Of a DNA stretch of 64,000 nucleotides, positions 17,081-24,886 are shown in pieces. The notes beneath the pieces were generated by a model, which did no database searches, was not told the DNA's origin, and saw only the letters and a list, made by a program, of their open reading frames with translations. This stretch comes from Candidatus Mailhella excrementigallinarum (GTDB lineage Bacteria > Desulfobacterota > Desulfovibrionia > Desulfovibrionales > Desulfovibrionaceae), in assembly GCA_944324075.1 (NCBI GenBank), contig CALUUZ010000013.1:24939-88938 (forward strand). Direction: 5' to 3'. A program made the translations under genes and the position numbers. The stretch's first letter is position 1, and every line of letters begins with the position of its first letter.

Positions 17081-18730
17081 TTACACTCGGAAGGAAGTCG
17101 CGTCAAGCTTTTTCGCCATTTCCCAGATGGCCCGGATACGGTGCCGGTAGAGATGATTCCGGGAGATTTCGTTCTGCCACGCCGTGCGCAGTTCGGTTTT
17201 GTACGCCGGGGAATGTTCCAGATGCTTTATGCTGAGAACGAGATCGCCGGGGCGGCGCAGAGTGATGGGCGCGGCAAGATGGGGAGGAAAGATATCCATC
17301 CCCGATCCGGTGGCGGTGAGCAGGAAACCGCCCGCCTGCCATACGTCGAAGTGGCGCTGGGTAAGCCCCCCGGGCAGCAGCAGACTTGTGACGTCCAGCG
17401 TAAATGGGGCGGCGCGGTAGAGGGCCGGGAGCATGGCATAGTAATCCACCGGAGGGGAAAAATGCGCCGGGGCGTCGAGGCGGTTTTTCCAACCCTCATC
17501 TCCGACAAGCTCCAGCGCGGGCATGCCGTTCTGTCCGAGCGAAGCGGCTTCATTCAGCCACATAAGACGATTGTTCAGGGCAAGTTCCTCCGTTCCTCTG
17601 CCTGCCTCCCGCGCCGCATGTCCGGGCCAGGAGGGAATGTGTTTCCCCTGTTCCTCTTCAATCCGGCGTTTCCACCAGTGATAGTCCGGGCGCTCTCCCC
17701 TGCGCAGCATGGCGCGCGCTTCTGCTTCCCTCTCGGCGTGGCGCGGCGCGGCGGCGAAAAAGGCATCCTTTCCGGGAAAGCTGCTGCGTCCAACAAAAAG
17801 CACCCTGATGCCGGGCGGCAGGATCGCGGGTTCGGGATCAAGAAAAAACGAGGAGGCCGCCAGCGGCATGAATTCGGCATTTGCGGCTCCGCAGGCGCGC
17901 AGTTCTGGCAGAAAAGTGGCGTCGGTAGTCAGCAGGAGCGCGTCTTTCCACCACGGCAGACGCAGGGAGGAAAGAATCTGCCAGGGATTGTCCACAAACC
18001 AGATGCATACAGGGATGCCCATTGCCCGCAGCAGGTGGAAGACGCGTCCTTCCGGATCCAGACCGCGCAGATTGACGGACAAGAAGAGGGAGGGGCGCTG
18101 CCTTTTGAGCCGTGCAAAAAACTCCTTCAAGTCGACATGATTTCCAGACGGCGACACTGATGAATCCGGGAGATGTACGGGGGAAAGCCCTTCCATTTCC
18201 AATGCCTGCGTCAGCTCGCGGTGCAGAAGGGAAGACGCGTTTCCAGGCAGAAGAACAGAGGGGGGGGCTGCGGGAGCGGCGTGCTCAGGGCTGAAGCCAT
18301 CGGGGATGAGACATAAGGCAAGCAGGGGTCCCCAGAACTCGGGAAAAAGGCGCCGGCCCTGCCGGTATGCGAACATGATCGGGGAGGTTTCGCGAATCAG
18401 CCCGGGCAGCAGGAGGGCGGCCTGCGCGGGATCGATTTTCCGCCAGCCCGCCGGAAGTTCCAAAGTGGCCCCCGCATCGTGCAGGGCGTCAAGAAAATCC
18501 GGACTTTCCAGCCAGAAAACGGAGCTGTCTTCCGGCTGCAATCTTCTGACAAGGGGAAGAAGCTGTGCCGGATGCGGCCCGATACCCAGGAGAAGAACCG
18601 GCCGGGAACATCTGCTGATGGAGTGTGAAGCTCCTTCATCCAGCCGTTCATAAGAGTCCGGGCCTTCGGTCAGAGTCCGGATACGTCCGAGAGAATCACG
18701 AATGCGGATGCGGAGAGGGCGTGGAGTCAT
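17081..18730 (-). CDS. CgeB/DUF3880-like glycosyltransferase
   Basis: A 549-residue soluble protein resembling the CgeB (spore maturation protein-like) glycosyltransferases of GT-B fold. In the N-terminal half a Rossmann-like region includes RPVLLLGIGPHPAQLLPL (about 43-60). The central part has SVNLRGLDPEGR and IWFVDNPWQIL, typical of DUF3880. The C-terminal domain has GGLTQRHFDVWQAGGFLLT, the donor-binding F-D-x-x-A-x-G-x-x-L-L-T pattern of the family. Acceptor and sugar are unknown; in Desulfovibrionales such genes may serve surface or flagellar glycosylation (inference). The ribosome-binding site is weak. It is convergent with nothing and precedes dfx on the same strand, divergent from rlmE. 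Confidence 0.65.
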   Translation of the reverse strand: MTPRPLRIRIRDSLGRIRTLTEGPDSYERLDEGASHSISRCSRPVLLLGIGPHPAQLLPLVRRLQPEDSSVFWLESPDFLDALHDAGATLELPAGWRKIDPAQAALLLPGLIRETSPIMFAYRQGRRLFPEFWGPLLALCLIPDGFSPEHAAPAAPPSVLLPGNASSLLHRELTQALEMEGLSPVHLPDSSVSPSGNHVDLKEFFARLKRQRPSLFLSVNLRGLDPEGRVFHLLRAMGIPVCIWFVDNPWQILSSLRLPWWKDALLLTTDATFLPELRACGAANAEFMPLAASSFFLDPEPAILPPGIRVLFVGRSSFPGKDAFFAAAPRHAEREAEARAMLRRGERPDYHWWKRRIEEEQGKHIPSWPGHAAREAGRGTEELALNNRLMWLNEAASLGQNGMPALELVGDEGWKNRLDAPAHFSPPVDYYAMLPALYRAAPFTLDVTSLLLPGGLTQRHFDVWQAGGFLLTATGSGMDIFPPHLAAPITLRRPGDLVLSIKHLEHSPAYKTELRTAWQNEISRNHLYRHRIRAIWEMAKKLDATSFRV

Positions 18731-18794
18731 ACGGGGAGGCCCTCAATGCCTCTTGGCTACGGGGAAAAAATAGGATAAGAAAATCCGATCAATT

Positions 18795-19418
18795 ATGAAG
18801 ACGTATCGTGATCACTATTTTCTGAAGGCAAAGCGGGAGAATTATCCTGCCCGTTCAGTGTACAAGCTCAAGGAAATGGACGCAAGATTCCGTTTGCTGA
18901 AACCCGGCATGAAGGTGCTGGATCTTGGTGCTGCGCCCGGTTCCTGGAGCCTGTATGCCGCGGAAAGAGTGGGAGCATCCGGACATGTGCTTGGGTGTGA
19001 CCTCCAGACAACCGGGACGGTGTTCCCCGCCAACGTGACCTTTCTTCAGGAGAACGTGTTTGAGCGCACGGAGGATTTCGAGCGTCTGCTGGATGAAGCG
19101 GGTCCCTTTGATCTGGTCATGAGCGACATGGCTCCCCGCACCACGGGAACCAGGTTCACGGATCAGGCGCGTTCTCTTGAGCTTTGCCTTGAAGCGGTGA
19201 AAGTGGCTGACCGCTGGCTGAAGCCGGGCGGAAGCTTCATCGCCAAGATATTTATGGGGCCTGATTTCCAGGAACTGGCGCAAGCTCTGAAAAAGCGCTT
19301 TTCCTCGGTCAAAACCTTCAAACCCAACAGCTCCCGGGCCGAAAGCAAGGAAATTTTTGAAGTCGGCATGGGATACAAGGGCGGCCCGGAAGAGGCCGCA
19401 AAGCGTGCGGAGGCTTAA
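18795..19418 (+). CDS. rlmE: 23S rRNA 2'-O-methyltransferase RlmE (FtsJ/RrmJ)
   Basis: A 207-residue SAM-dependent methyltransferase that modifies U2552 of 23S rRNA (E. coli numbering). The SAM-binding motif I is VLDLGAAPGSWS (41-52). The catalytic K-D-K triad is visible: Lys24 (SVYKLKE), Asp111 (MSDMAP) and Lys151 (FIAKIF). A conserved segment SRAESKEIF near the C-terminus supplies the fourth residue (Glu). Length matches E. coli RlmE (209). It is followed after 3 bases by yebC, so the two are probably co-transcribed. Confidence 0.95.
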   Translation: MKTYRDHYFLKAKRENYPARSVYKLKEMDARFRLLKPGMKVLDLGAAPGSWSLYAAERVGASGHVLGCDLQTTGTVFPANVTFLQENVFERTEDFERLLDEAGPFDLVMSDMAPRTTGTRFTDQARSLELCLEAVKVADRWLKPGGSFIAKIFMGPDFQELAQALKKRFSSVKTFKPNSSRAESKEIFEVGMGYKGGPEEAAKRAEA

Positions 19419-19421
19419 TTT

Positions 19422-20159
19422 ATGTCTGGACACAGCAAATGGGCTAACATCAAGCTGCGCAAGGGCGCTCAGGACGCCAAGCGCGGCAAGGTATTCACCA
19501 AGGCCGCCAAGGAAATCATCATCGCCGCGAAGAACGGTGGCGATCCGGCGGGGAATGCCCGTTTGCGCTCCGCCATTGCCGCGGCCAAGGCCGTAAATCT
19601 GCCCAAGGACAAGATCGAGGCCGCCATCCGCAAGGGAACGGGGCAGGACGCTGGCGGCGATCTCACGGAGATCATGTATGAAGGTTATGCGTCCGGCGGA
19701 GTGGCAGTGATCGTGGAAACCGCCACGGACAACAAGAATCGCACAGTGGCGGATGTGCGCCATATCTTTACCAAACATGGCGGCAGTCTCGGTGAGAGCG
19801 GTTCCGTGGCCTTTCAGTTTGATCGCAAGGGTGTGATCATGCTCTCCAGGGAAAAGTACCCAGATGAGGATGCTGTGATGAATCTGGCTTTGGAAGCCGG
19901 CGCGGACGATGTGCGCGACGAGGATGAAAGCTGGGGCATCTACACCTCCTTTGAGGATTTCAACTCCGTGCGCGAAGCCCTGGAAGGACAGAGCGTGGAA
20001 ATGGAATCCGCCGAAATTAATATGGTGCCGAAAGTAACAGTGCCTGTGGACGCGGAAACTGCCCGCAAGATCATGAAACTGAATGACGCTCTTGAAGAGC
20101 ATGACGACGTGCAGAACGTATATTTCAACTTTGAACTGCCGGATGATTTTGAGGAGTAG
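19422..20159 (+). CDS. yebC: YebC/PmpR family transcriptional or translational regulator
   Basis: A 245-residue YebC-family protein with the hallmark N-terminus [19 protein letters not shown], followed by FTKAAKEI and the glycine-rich [21 protein letters not shown]. The family binds DNA in some bacteria (PmpR), and recent work on homologues implicates it in relieving ribosome stalling at proline stretches. Length is standard (about 245). It starts 3 bases after rlmE and ends in a strong terminator. Confidence 0.95.
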   Translation: MSGHSKWANIKLRKGAQDAKRGKVFTKAAKEIIIAAKNGGDPAGNARLRSAIAAAKAVNLPKDKIEAAIRKGTGQDAGGDLTEIMYEGYASGGVAVIVETATDNKNRTVADVRHIFTKHGGSLGESGSVAFQFDRKGVIMLSREKYPDEDAVMNLALEAGADDVRDEDESWGIYTSFEDFNSVREALEGQSVEMESAEINMVPKVTVPVDAETARKIMKLNDALEEHDDVQNVYFNFELPDDFEE

Positions 20160-20202
20160 CGCGTTCAGCGTACGAATACACGGGAACGGCTTCAGACTGT
20201 CC

Positions 20203-20239
20203 GGGGATCGCGGGATATTCCGCGATCCCCATTGTTTTT
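20203..20239 (+). terminator. terminator downstream of yebC
   Basis: An 11-base-pair perfect stem (ggggatcgcgg / ccgcgatcccc) with a six-base loop is followed by attgttttt, 43 bases past the yebC stop. Confidence 0.85.
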
Positions 20240-20411
20240 GGGCGCGCGTGCTGTTCTTGAAGGTATCTGCCGGCCGGAATCCCCTGTTCCGGCGTACAGT
20301 TTTTGCGCGTGAAGCGCGTTACGGATAAGGAGCGCAGAGAGAGGTCTCCCTCCGCTCAGTCTCCGGAACTTTTTCGGAGTATTTTCAAAACAAAAACGCT
20401 TCAGCGGATCA

Positions 20412-20738
20412 TAAAAAACGTCCCTCCGGAGGAGAACCGGAGGGACGTCCGCCTTTCGGCGTCTTTCACGAGAAGGAGAGGACTGTATGGAAAAGGCGTT
20501 GGAGGGTGCCTGATTCCCCTTGTATATATCCTGAAAGTCCCTGGTATCAGGAACCTTCATTCCCACGCTTCCCTGACGGGAAGCCGTCGGCCATTTTCCG
20601 AAAAGCGGGAAGCGGAAAATCCTTAGGGCATAAGGCCGAAGCTGAATTGGCGCCGCCCCGCCCGCGTCCGCCACAGGGCGGGCGCATTCCCGGTAAAACG
20701 GAGCGGCGCGCCTTTCAGAGGGGGAGAATGTCGCTTTG
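20412..20738 (-). ncRNA. candidate structured small RNA, sigma-54-dependent, with intrinsic terminator
   Basis: No credible gene is seen on either strand here, yet the minus strand shows a complete transcription unit. It begins just after a consensus sigma-54 promoter (20749-20764) and ends, about 325 nt later, in an excellent terminator: a 12-base-pair stem acgtccctccgg/ccggagggacgt (20418-20448) followed by six T. Between them are several local hairpins, for example attttccg/cggaaaat, cttccc/gggaag around GTCA, and cgcccgc/gcgggcg. About a dozen GGA triplets occur, roughly twice the chance expectation, some in hairpin loops or flanks. Frames on this strand lack ribosome-binding sites and read through the terminator. 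It could be a regulatory RNA of the CsrB/RsmZ kind, but this is a guess; no known family was recognised. Confidence 0.55.
20418..20448 (-). terminator. terminator of the candidate small RNA
   Basis: A perfect 12-base-pair stem, acgtccctccgg with its complement, around a seven-base loop. On the minus strand it continues into TTTTTT. On the plus strand there is no T run, so it acts on minus-strand transcripts only. Confidence 0.85.
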
Positions 20739-20748
20739 CCTTCTCTAT

Positions 20749-20764
20749 AGCAAACCGCGTGCCA
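20749..20764 (-). promoter_or_regulatory. sigma-54 (-24/-12) promoter
   Basis: The minus strand reads TGGCACG-CGGT-TTGCT, an exact match to the sigma-54 consensus TGGCACG-N4-TTGC(A/T), with GG and GC separated by ten bases. The predicted start is near 20738. No protein gene lies downstream before the terminator at 20418-20448. A 7-1-7 palindrome at 20882-20896 (TGTTcATgATaAACA) lies about 150 bases upstream, a usual distance for an enhancer-binding protein site. Confidence 0.75.
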
Positions 20765-21026
20765 AAATTTTATTTGTTTGAAATTATTGTATATATTATG
20801 AGGTGAGCACTGTTTTTTTGAGAAAGAGACGGAAAGCTGAATAAAATTTATACACCTTCAGGATATCTATTGCATAATTTTTGTTCATGATAAACAGGAA
20901 TATTTTCCAAAATCAGAAAAGCCTCTTTTCACCTCCCCTGAGCATGATGCACGATGGCGGATGCCGCCACATGTCAGATGTGGTAAAAATTATTGGCTGT
21001 GTCACAGCAAAATGTTGATGGCGTCA

Positions 21027-21393
21027 GGCTCTGTTGCAGAATAGTGTTGAAACTATCCCTGACCGCCGGAGGCCGACCGAATGGCGGCCCCGCAGAGGCC
21101 GTGCCCGTTGCCGGGCGGAGCGGGGCTTGCGGGCATCGAGAGCAGAGATGACGATTCCCCGCCGCATGGTCATGCGGCATGGAGGGGGGCACGGAGCGGA
21201 AGAAAAGGTTCGTGGAGCGGAGCCTTCGTGCGGCTTTGCCGCACGAAGGCTCAAGCGAGCCGGCCGTGGATACATGCTGCCTTCGGCCCGTGTTCCACAC
21301 GGGCTGTCCTTGCGGCAACGAACGTTGCCGCCCATGCCGGAGGAAAGGAACACGTCACGCACAGAGCCGTCAACATAATTCTGCAACAGAGCG
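21027..21393 (+). mobile_element. repeat family B element with terminal inverted repeats (MITE-like)
   Basis: A 367-base element with perfect 15-base inverted ends GCTCTGTTGCAGAAT (21028-21042) and its complement (21378-21392). The sequences directly outside, TGGCGTCA and TAACGTCA, match at six of eight positions, like a worn 8-bp target duplication. The interior has no transposase frame but many hairpins, such as ccgcatg/catgcgg and a 14-base arm gagccttcgtgcgg/ccgcacgaaggctc. The ends resemble GG(C/T)xCTGTTGCA ends of IS6-family elements. Related copies lie at 24465-24738, 30285-30530, 39179-39473 and 53594-53858. Confidence 0.75.
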
Positions 21394-21513
21394 TAACGTC
21401 AAATTGGCTTGACACCGTGTATTCCCTCCTCATGAAGCCTCAGCACTCCTCGGACGTGCTGAAAATTGTTTTTCTCATTGAGAAAACGTAGTGGAAATAT
21501 TTCTTGAAAGCAT

Positions 21514-21642
21514 GTGGGGCCGCGGGGCGGTAAGAAGGATAACTTCGCTACCGTCCCCGACAATCACACCGATCTGCCTACTCAAGAGTCTGGACACTAC
21601 TGGCAGCAGGTGAAGCGCACGCCAGACAGTAAGCGAAAGTAG
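21514..21642 (+). pseudogene. possible C-terminal coding relic (42 codons)
   Basis: A short frame from GTG at 21514 to TAG at 21642 has an unusually protein-like composition: after GGKKDNFATVPDNHTDLP it ends TQESGHYWQQVKRTPDSKRK. There is no ribosome-binding site, and the frame is closed just upstream. It looks like the tail of a lost gene, perhaps of phage or plasmid origin, cut off by the neighbouring family B element. I do not recognise the family. Confidence 0.25.
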
Positions 21643-21718
21643 CAGCTTTCTGCTTACCCGTTTCATGAAATGTCCTGCTTTCTTGTTTCTGGCAAGCAGT
21701 AGGGCGTTTCAAACTTAG

Positions 21719-21747
21719 GCCCTCCTCACCTCAACGGAGGGCTTTTT
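21719..21747 (+). terminator. plus-strand terminator overlapping the 3' end of the XRE gene
   Basis: A seven-base-pair stem gccctcc/ggagggc with a ten-base loop is followed by five T. It reads on the plus strand and overlaps the last codons of the opposite-strand regulator. It may once have ended the gene whose relic lies at 21514-21642. Confidence 0.6.
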
Positions 21748-22001
21748 GTATCTTCCGCCTTGAGTATTGCCATTTCAGTGCATATCAGGGCCACGAAATC
21801 GACTGGATGTATCCCAAGCGATTCGCTCAAATAGAAAATGACATTCATGGTGGCATTCCATTTTCCGGCCTCCAGGCCGGTTATATAAGCTCTTTCTATC
21901 ATGGCGAGTTCTGAGAGCTTACGTTTGCTCATACCGAGTTCTTCGCGTTTCTTCCTCAAGACAGAGGCAATGGCCTCATTAAGATAAGGGTATTTCTCCA
22001 T
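21726..22001 (-). CDS. XRE-family helix-turn-helix regulator
   Basis: A 91-residue protein that is almost entirely a Cro/C1-type helix-turn-helix domain: IASVLRKKREELGMSKRKLS and then MIERAYITGLEAGKWNATMN (residues about 12-52). The ATG at 22001 is used because the domain begins a few residues later; the longer frame upstream has no domain and overlaps the neighbour's promoter. It is divergent from the autotransporter, with 77 bases between the start codons, and so could control it (inference). The C-terminus (SPPLR) is encoded inside an opposite-strand terminator stem. Confidence 0.8.
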   Translation of the reverse strand: MEKYPYLNEAIASVLRKKREELGMSKRKLSELAMIERAYITGLEAGKWNATMNVIFYLSESLGIHPVDFVALICTEMAILKAEDTKSPPLR

Positions 22002-22024
22002 TAAACTTGAATAGCGGAAATTTC

Positions 22025-22052
22025 TTGACAGGATATGGGAATATATTACCAT
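22025..22052 (+). promoter_or_regulatory. candidate promoter for the autotransporter
   Basis: TTGACA is followed after 16 bases by TACCAT, with the predicted start near 22060. A gggagg ribosome-binding site lies at 22068-22073. The promoter lies in the short shared region with the XRE gene. Confidence 0.4.
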
Positions 22053-22078
22053 CCCCTCAAAAATTACGGGAGGATCGT

Positions 22079-24094
22079 ATGAAAACACCGTGGCTGGCGG
22101 CATTTCTGGCCGTTTTGTTTGGAACAACGGCATGCGCTGAAACTTTCGATGACCCATCGAAAGAACAGGAAGTAAACGGAAGCTATAGCTGGACACTCTC
22201 GGGGGACAGCACAGTCAAATATGTGAGTAGTCCTCAGGATAACCCCGGTACGCTTGACATCGGCGCATATACGCTGAATATGGCAAACGCTTCCGGGGAA
22301 GAGTTCTGGGGGACGCTCGAAGGCGGCGGAACGCTCAACATGACGCTGACCTCGGATGGCGGCTATAACTTCATCGGAAACGGCAGCAGCTTTACCGGAA
22401 CCATTTCCGTAACCGGCCCGGAAGTTTTTACTCTCCAGAGGAATCTTGCGGGAAGCGTTTCCATCGGTTCCGACACCGGATTCAGCATCGGTATGGACAA
22501 TGTGAGTCTGGGCGGAGCGCTGACGCTTAAAGATAACTCGTGGTATGTGGTCGCGGCAAATGCTTCCGGCGGAGCCGCCACGCTCACGGCGGGAGGCCTG
22601 AACATCGGCAGCGGAGTCCGGGTTGCCATCGGCAGGACAAATCCTGCCGATTACATCTGGACAAATGATCTGAAACAGGGAAGCTATACCATCATTGAAA
22701 CGACAGACCCCATCAACGGAAAATTTGAAGATGGCGTCTACACCGAGGCAGGCGGATTCTCTGATGTCAATATAGGTTCACCGCTTGTCGACGCCAGCCT
22801 TGACCAGCAGGAAACCAAGATTGTCCTGAATGTCTCGATCAAAGAAGAAGATGTAGTTCTGCCGGGTATTTCCAGTGAAAGTAATTCCCTGATCAATGCT
22901 ATCAAGAATGGAGCGACACCCGACTCTCCATTGATGTCTCTTGTTCTCGGCTCTACTCCAAGTGAATTGCAAACTTTCGGCAAGGAAATGGACACCGCGC
23001 GAGGCTCAATTTCCGCCGCCTCAAGCATGGCCGTCAATACCGCCGCACCTGCCAGCATGGCCCGGCTGGACAGCCTGAACAGCGGCGGGACAACTCCCGG
23101 CACGGCGCTGGGAGCTTTTTCGCCGCTGAACAGCTTCACATCCTCGATGAGCCTGTCCGCATCGGGATTCGCTGAGCTGGAACAGTACCGGGCCGTTCCC
23201 CGCACGATTTCTCCCTATGCGCAGATGATGGCGCAGGCGGTCGGCTCTTCCGGTGTCGTCAACGGGGTGTGGGCACGTCCTGTATATTGGCATGCACATA
23301 ATGAAAGTGAAGGGAGCAGCCCAGCTTCCAGCATTGACGGACTCGGCTTTGTGGCTGGCTATGATCTGTCTTTCGGCCCGGCCATGCTCGGTGTTTCCTA
23401 TGCGTATTCCCATGCATCGCTGGATATGACCGGAGTTGATGGCGACATGGATGAGCATACTGCGGGGCTTTACGGCAGTCTCAATCTTCCCGCTGAGTTT
23501 CTGCTCAAGGCATGGGCCGGGTACTCGTGGCAGTCATATGACATTGATCGTTCCATGTCTGGCATCAGCAGTCTGAACGGGGGAACCTACAATCGGGACA
23601 GTGACGGCCATACATGGTCTGCCGCGCTTCAACTTTCACGGGAATTTTGGGCAGGAGAAAGATTCGGTGTCACTCCTTTTGCGGGCGTCAACGTCACATG
23701 GCTTCATGAAGACGGATACAGGGAAGCAGCTCATGGCGGAGCGTCCGATGCCCTGGCCCTTGGCGTAAAAGAGTACAGCGATACCCGTGTTCACTCTCTT
23801 GCGGGCGCTGATTTCGTCTATTCCGCGTCCCATTGGGATATCAAGGCCCGCCTCGGATGGGATGCGCGTCTTTCCGGTGATGATCGGGCCGCCCGTGATT
23901 ACCGTCTGACGGGTATCGACTGGCAGCGGTCTCAGGGAACGGAGACAGACAGGCACAGCGCGGTTCTCGGTTTGTCCGGAAGCTGGCATCTGCCTGGCAG
24001 ACCTGAACTGTCGGTCTATGGCGGCTATGACGCCACGCTTGGTTCCCGCAGTCAGACCCATGCCGTGACTGTCGGCGCAAGATATGAATTTTAG
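22079..24094 (+). CDS. autotransporter (type V secretion) protein
   Basis: A 671-residue exported protein. A signal peptide (MKTPWLAAFLAVLFGTTACA, cleaved near residue 20-21) is followed by a glycine/serine-rich passenger of about 370 residues with short repeated strands, as in small beta-helix adhesins. From about residue 395 to the end is an autotransporter beta-domain: it contains NGVWARPVYWHAHN, repeated amphipathic strands and a final phenylalanine (ARYEF), the outer-membrane insertion signal. The ATG at 22079 is preferred over a start 24 codons upstream because of the gggagg site and the signal peptide. Cargo function is unknown. The TAG stop codon is formed by the left end of a family A repeat. 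Confidence 0.88.
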   Translation: MKTPWLAAFLAVLFGTTACAETFDDPSKEQEVNGSYSWTLSGDSTVKYVSSPQDNPGTLDIGAYTLNMANASGEEFWGTLEGGGTLNMTLTSDGGYNFIGNGSSFTGTISVTGPEVFTLQRNLAGSVSIGSDTGFSIGMDNVSLGGALTLKDNSWYVVAANASGGAATLTAGGLNIGSGVRVAIGRTNPADYIWTNDLKQGSYTIIETTDPINGKFEDGVYTEAGGFSDVNIGSPLVDASLDQQETKIVLNVSIKEEDVVLPGISSESNSLINAIKNGATPDSPLMSLVLGSTPSELQTFGKEMDTARGSISAASSMAVNTAAPASMARLDSLNSGGTTPGTALGAFSPLNSFTSSMSLSASGFAELEQYRAVPRTISPYAQMMAQAVGSSGVVNGVWARPVYWHAHNESEGSSPASSIDGLGFVAGYDLSFGPAMLGVSYAYSHASLDMTGVDGDMDEHTAGLYGSLNLPAEFLLKAWAGYSWQSYDIDRSMSGISSLNGGTYNRDSDGHTWSAALQLSREFWAGERFGVTPFAGVNVTWLHEDGYREAAHGGASDALALGVKEYSDTRVHSLAGADFVYSASHWDIKARLGWDARLSGDDRAARDYRLTGIDWQRSQGTETDRHSAVLGLSGSWHLPGRPELSVYGGYDATLGSRSQTHAVTVGARYEF

Positions 24095-24262
24095 AGCATT
24101 TCGCTCATGAAATGCTCTGCTTCAGTCGAGCAGGGCGAGACTGAAGCCGCGACATCGGACAGCCGCAATTGACTTGCGGCGTATAGCTCCGATGGAGGCG
24201 TGAAACCTGCGTGCCGGAATACAGGGCCCCGGCCGGCAGATATTTTCAATGGCAAAACGCTC
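24094..24262 (+). repeat. repeat family A element (reference copy, 169 bp)
   Basis: This copy shows the family best. A TA lies to the left (24092-24093). The element opens GAGCATTTCGCTCATGAAATGCTC, a near-perfect end hairpin, continues with the stem cttcagtc/gactgaag and the hairpin ccgcaa/ttgcgg, then AGCTCC, GGAGGCGTGAAACCTGCG and CCGGCCGGCAGATATTTTC, and ends GCAAAACGCTC. The two ends are inverted repeats of GAGC(A/G)TTTT. Together TA plus the first G form the stop codon of the autotransporter. The right flank is TG rather than TA. Confidence 0.85.
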
Positions 24263-24464
24263 TGGCTGAAATATGGTGTCGGGCGATATGCCGGAAAACA
24301 CGGCTATCGCTTGATGCTTTATGTTTGATAGACTGCAGAAAAAGTTGATCCTGTTCCATATTCTGCAGACCACCCAGTCTTGAGCTCTGCGGGGGGATTA
24401 ATGTGAAATAACAGAATAAATTTATCAATGTCCTGTTGCGACAGAAAGCATTAAAATAATTATT

Positions 24465-24738
24465 GACTCTATTATAGAACAATGTTGATAACACTGTGCG
24501 GGATGTATATGCTTACTACGGCGTGGGCGGCAACATCCACTGCCGCAAAGGCAGCATGTATCCACGGCCGGCTCGCTTGCGCTCTCGTGAAGCTGTGCTT
24601 CACTCGGATCAGATCCGCGTGACATCACTTTCCTTCATGCGCACTTCCGGTGCGCGGGGAGACGGCGCTCCTGACGGGCTGACGCTCGTGCCCCGGCGGT
24701 CAAGTTTATCTCCGCGCCATGCTGTATGTAATAGAGCC
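24465..24738 (-). repeat. repeat family B element, reverse orientation
   Basis: The ends GACTCTATTATAGAAC (left) and, on the other strand, GGCTCTATTACATACA (right) resemble each other and the ends of the 21027 element. The interior matches that element in reverse: GGCGGCAACATCCACTGCCG, CACGGCCGGCTCGCTTG and a final CGGCGGTCAAG. The rest of the 792-base gap before the transferase gene holds a family A copy and about 200 bases with no feature seen. Confidence 0.65.
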
Positions 24739-24886
24739 TGAGTGTTTTACTGTTCAGAGGAGGCCAGAGAGATGGTTCTGGCCTGTGAGACGCCATCTGC
24801 TCTGTTCGTTCGTGTCTGGCATACTGGACGCTTTCTATCTTGGAAGTATGTAGTCCGGTTTTGAGTCTGCAGCCTGTTTTCATGTC

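Noticed and set aside
20192..20674. 160-codon open frame on the minus strand across the candidate small RNA
   Set aside because: No ribosome-binding site, arginine- and proline-rich composition typical of a GC-rich non-coding frame, and it reads through the intrinsic terminator at 20418-20448.
24465..24738. Frames such as the 81-codon one on the plus strand in family B copies
   Set aside because: The frames differ between copies, lack ribosome-binding sites and follow the hairpin structure of the repeat rather than a conserved protein.
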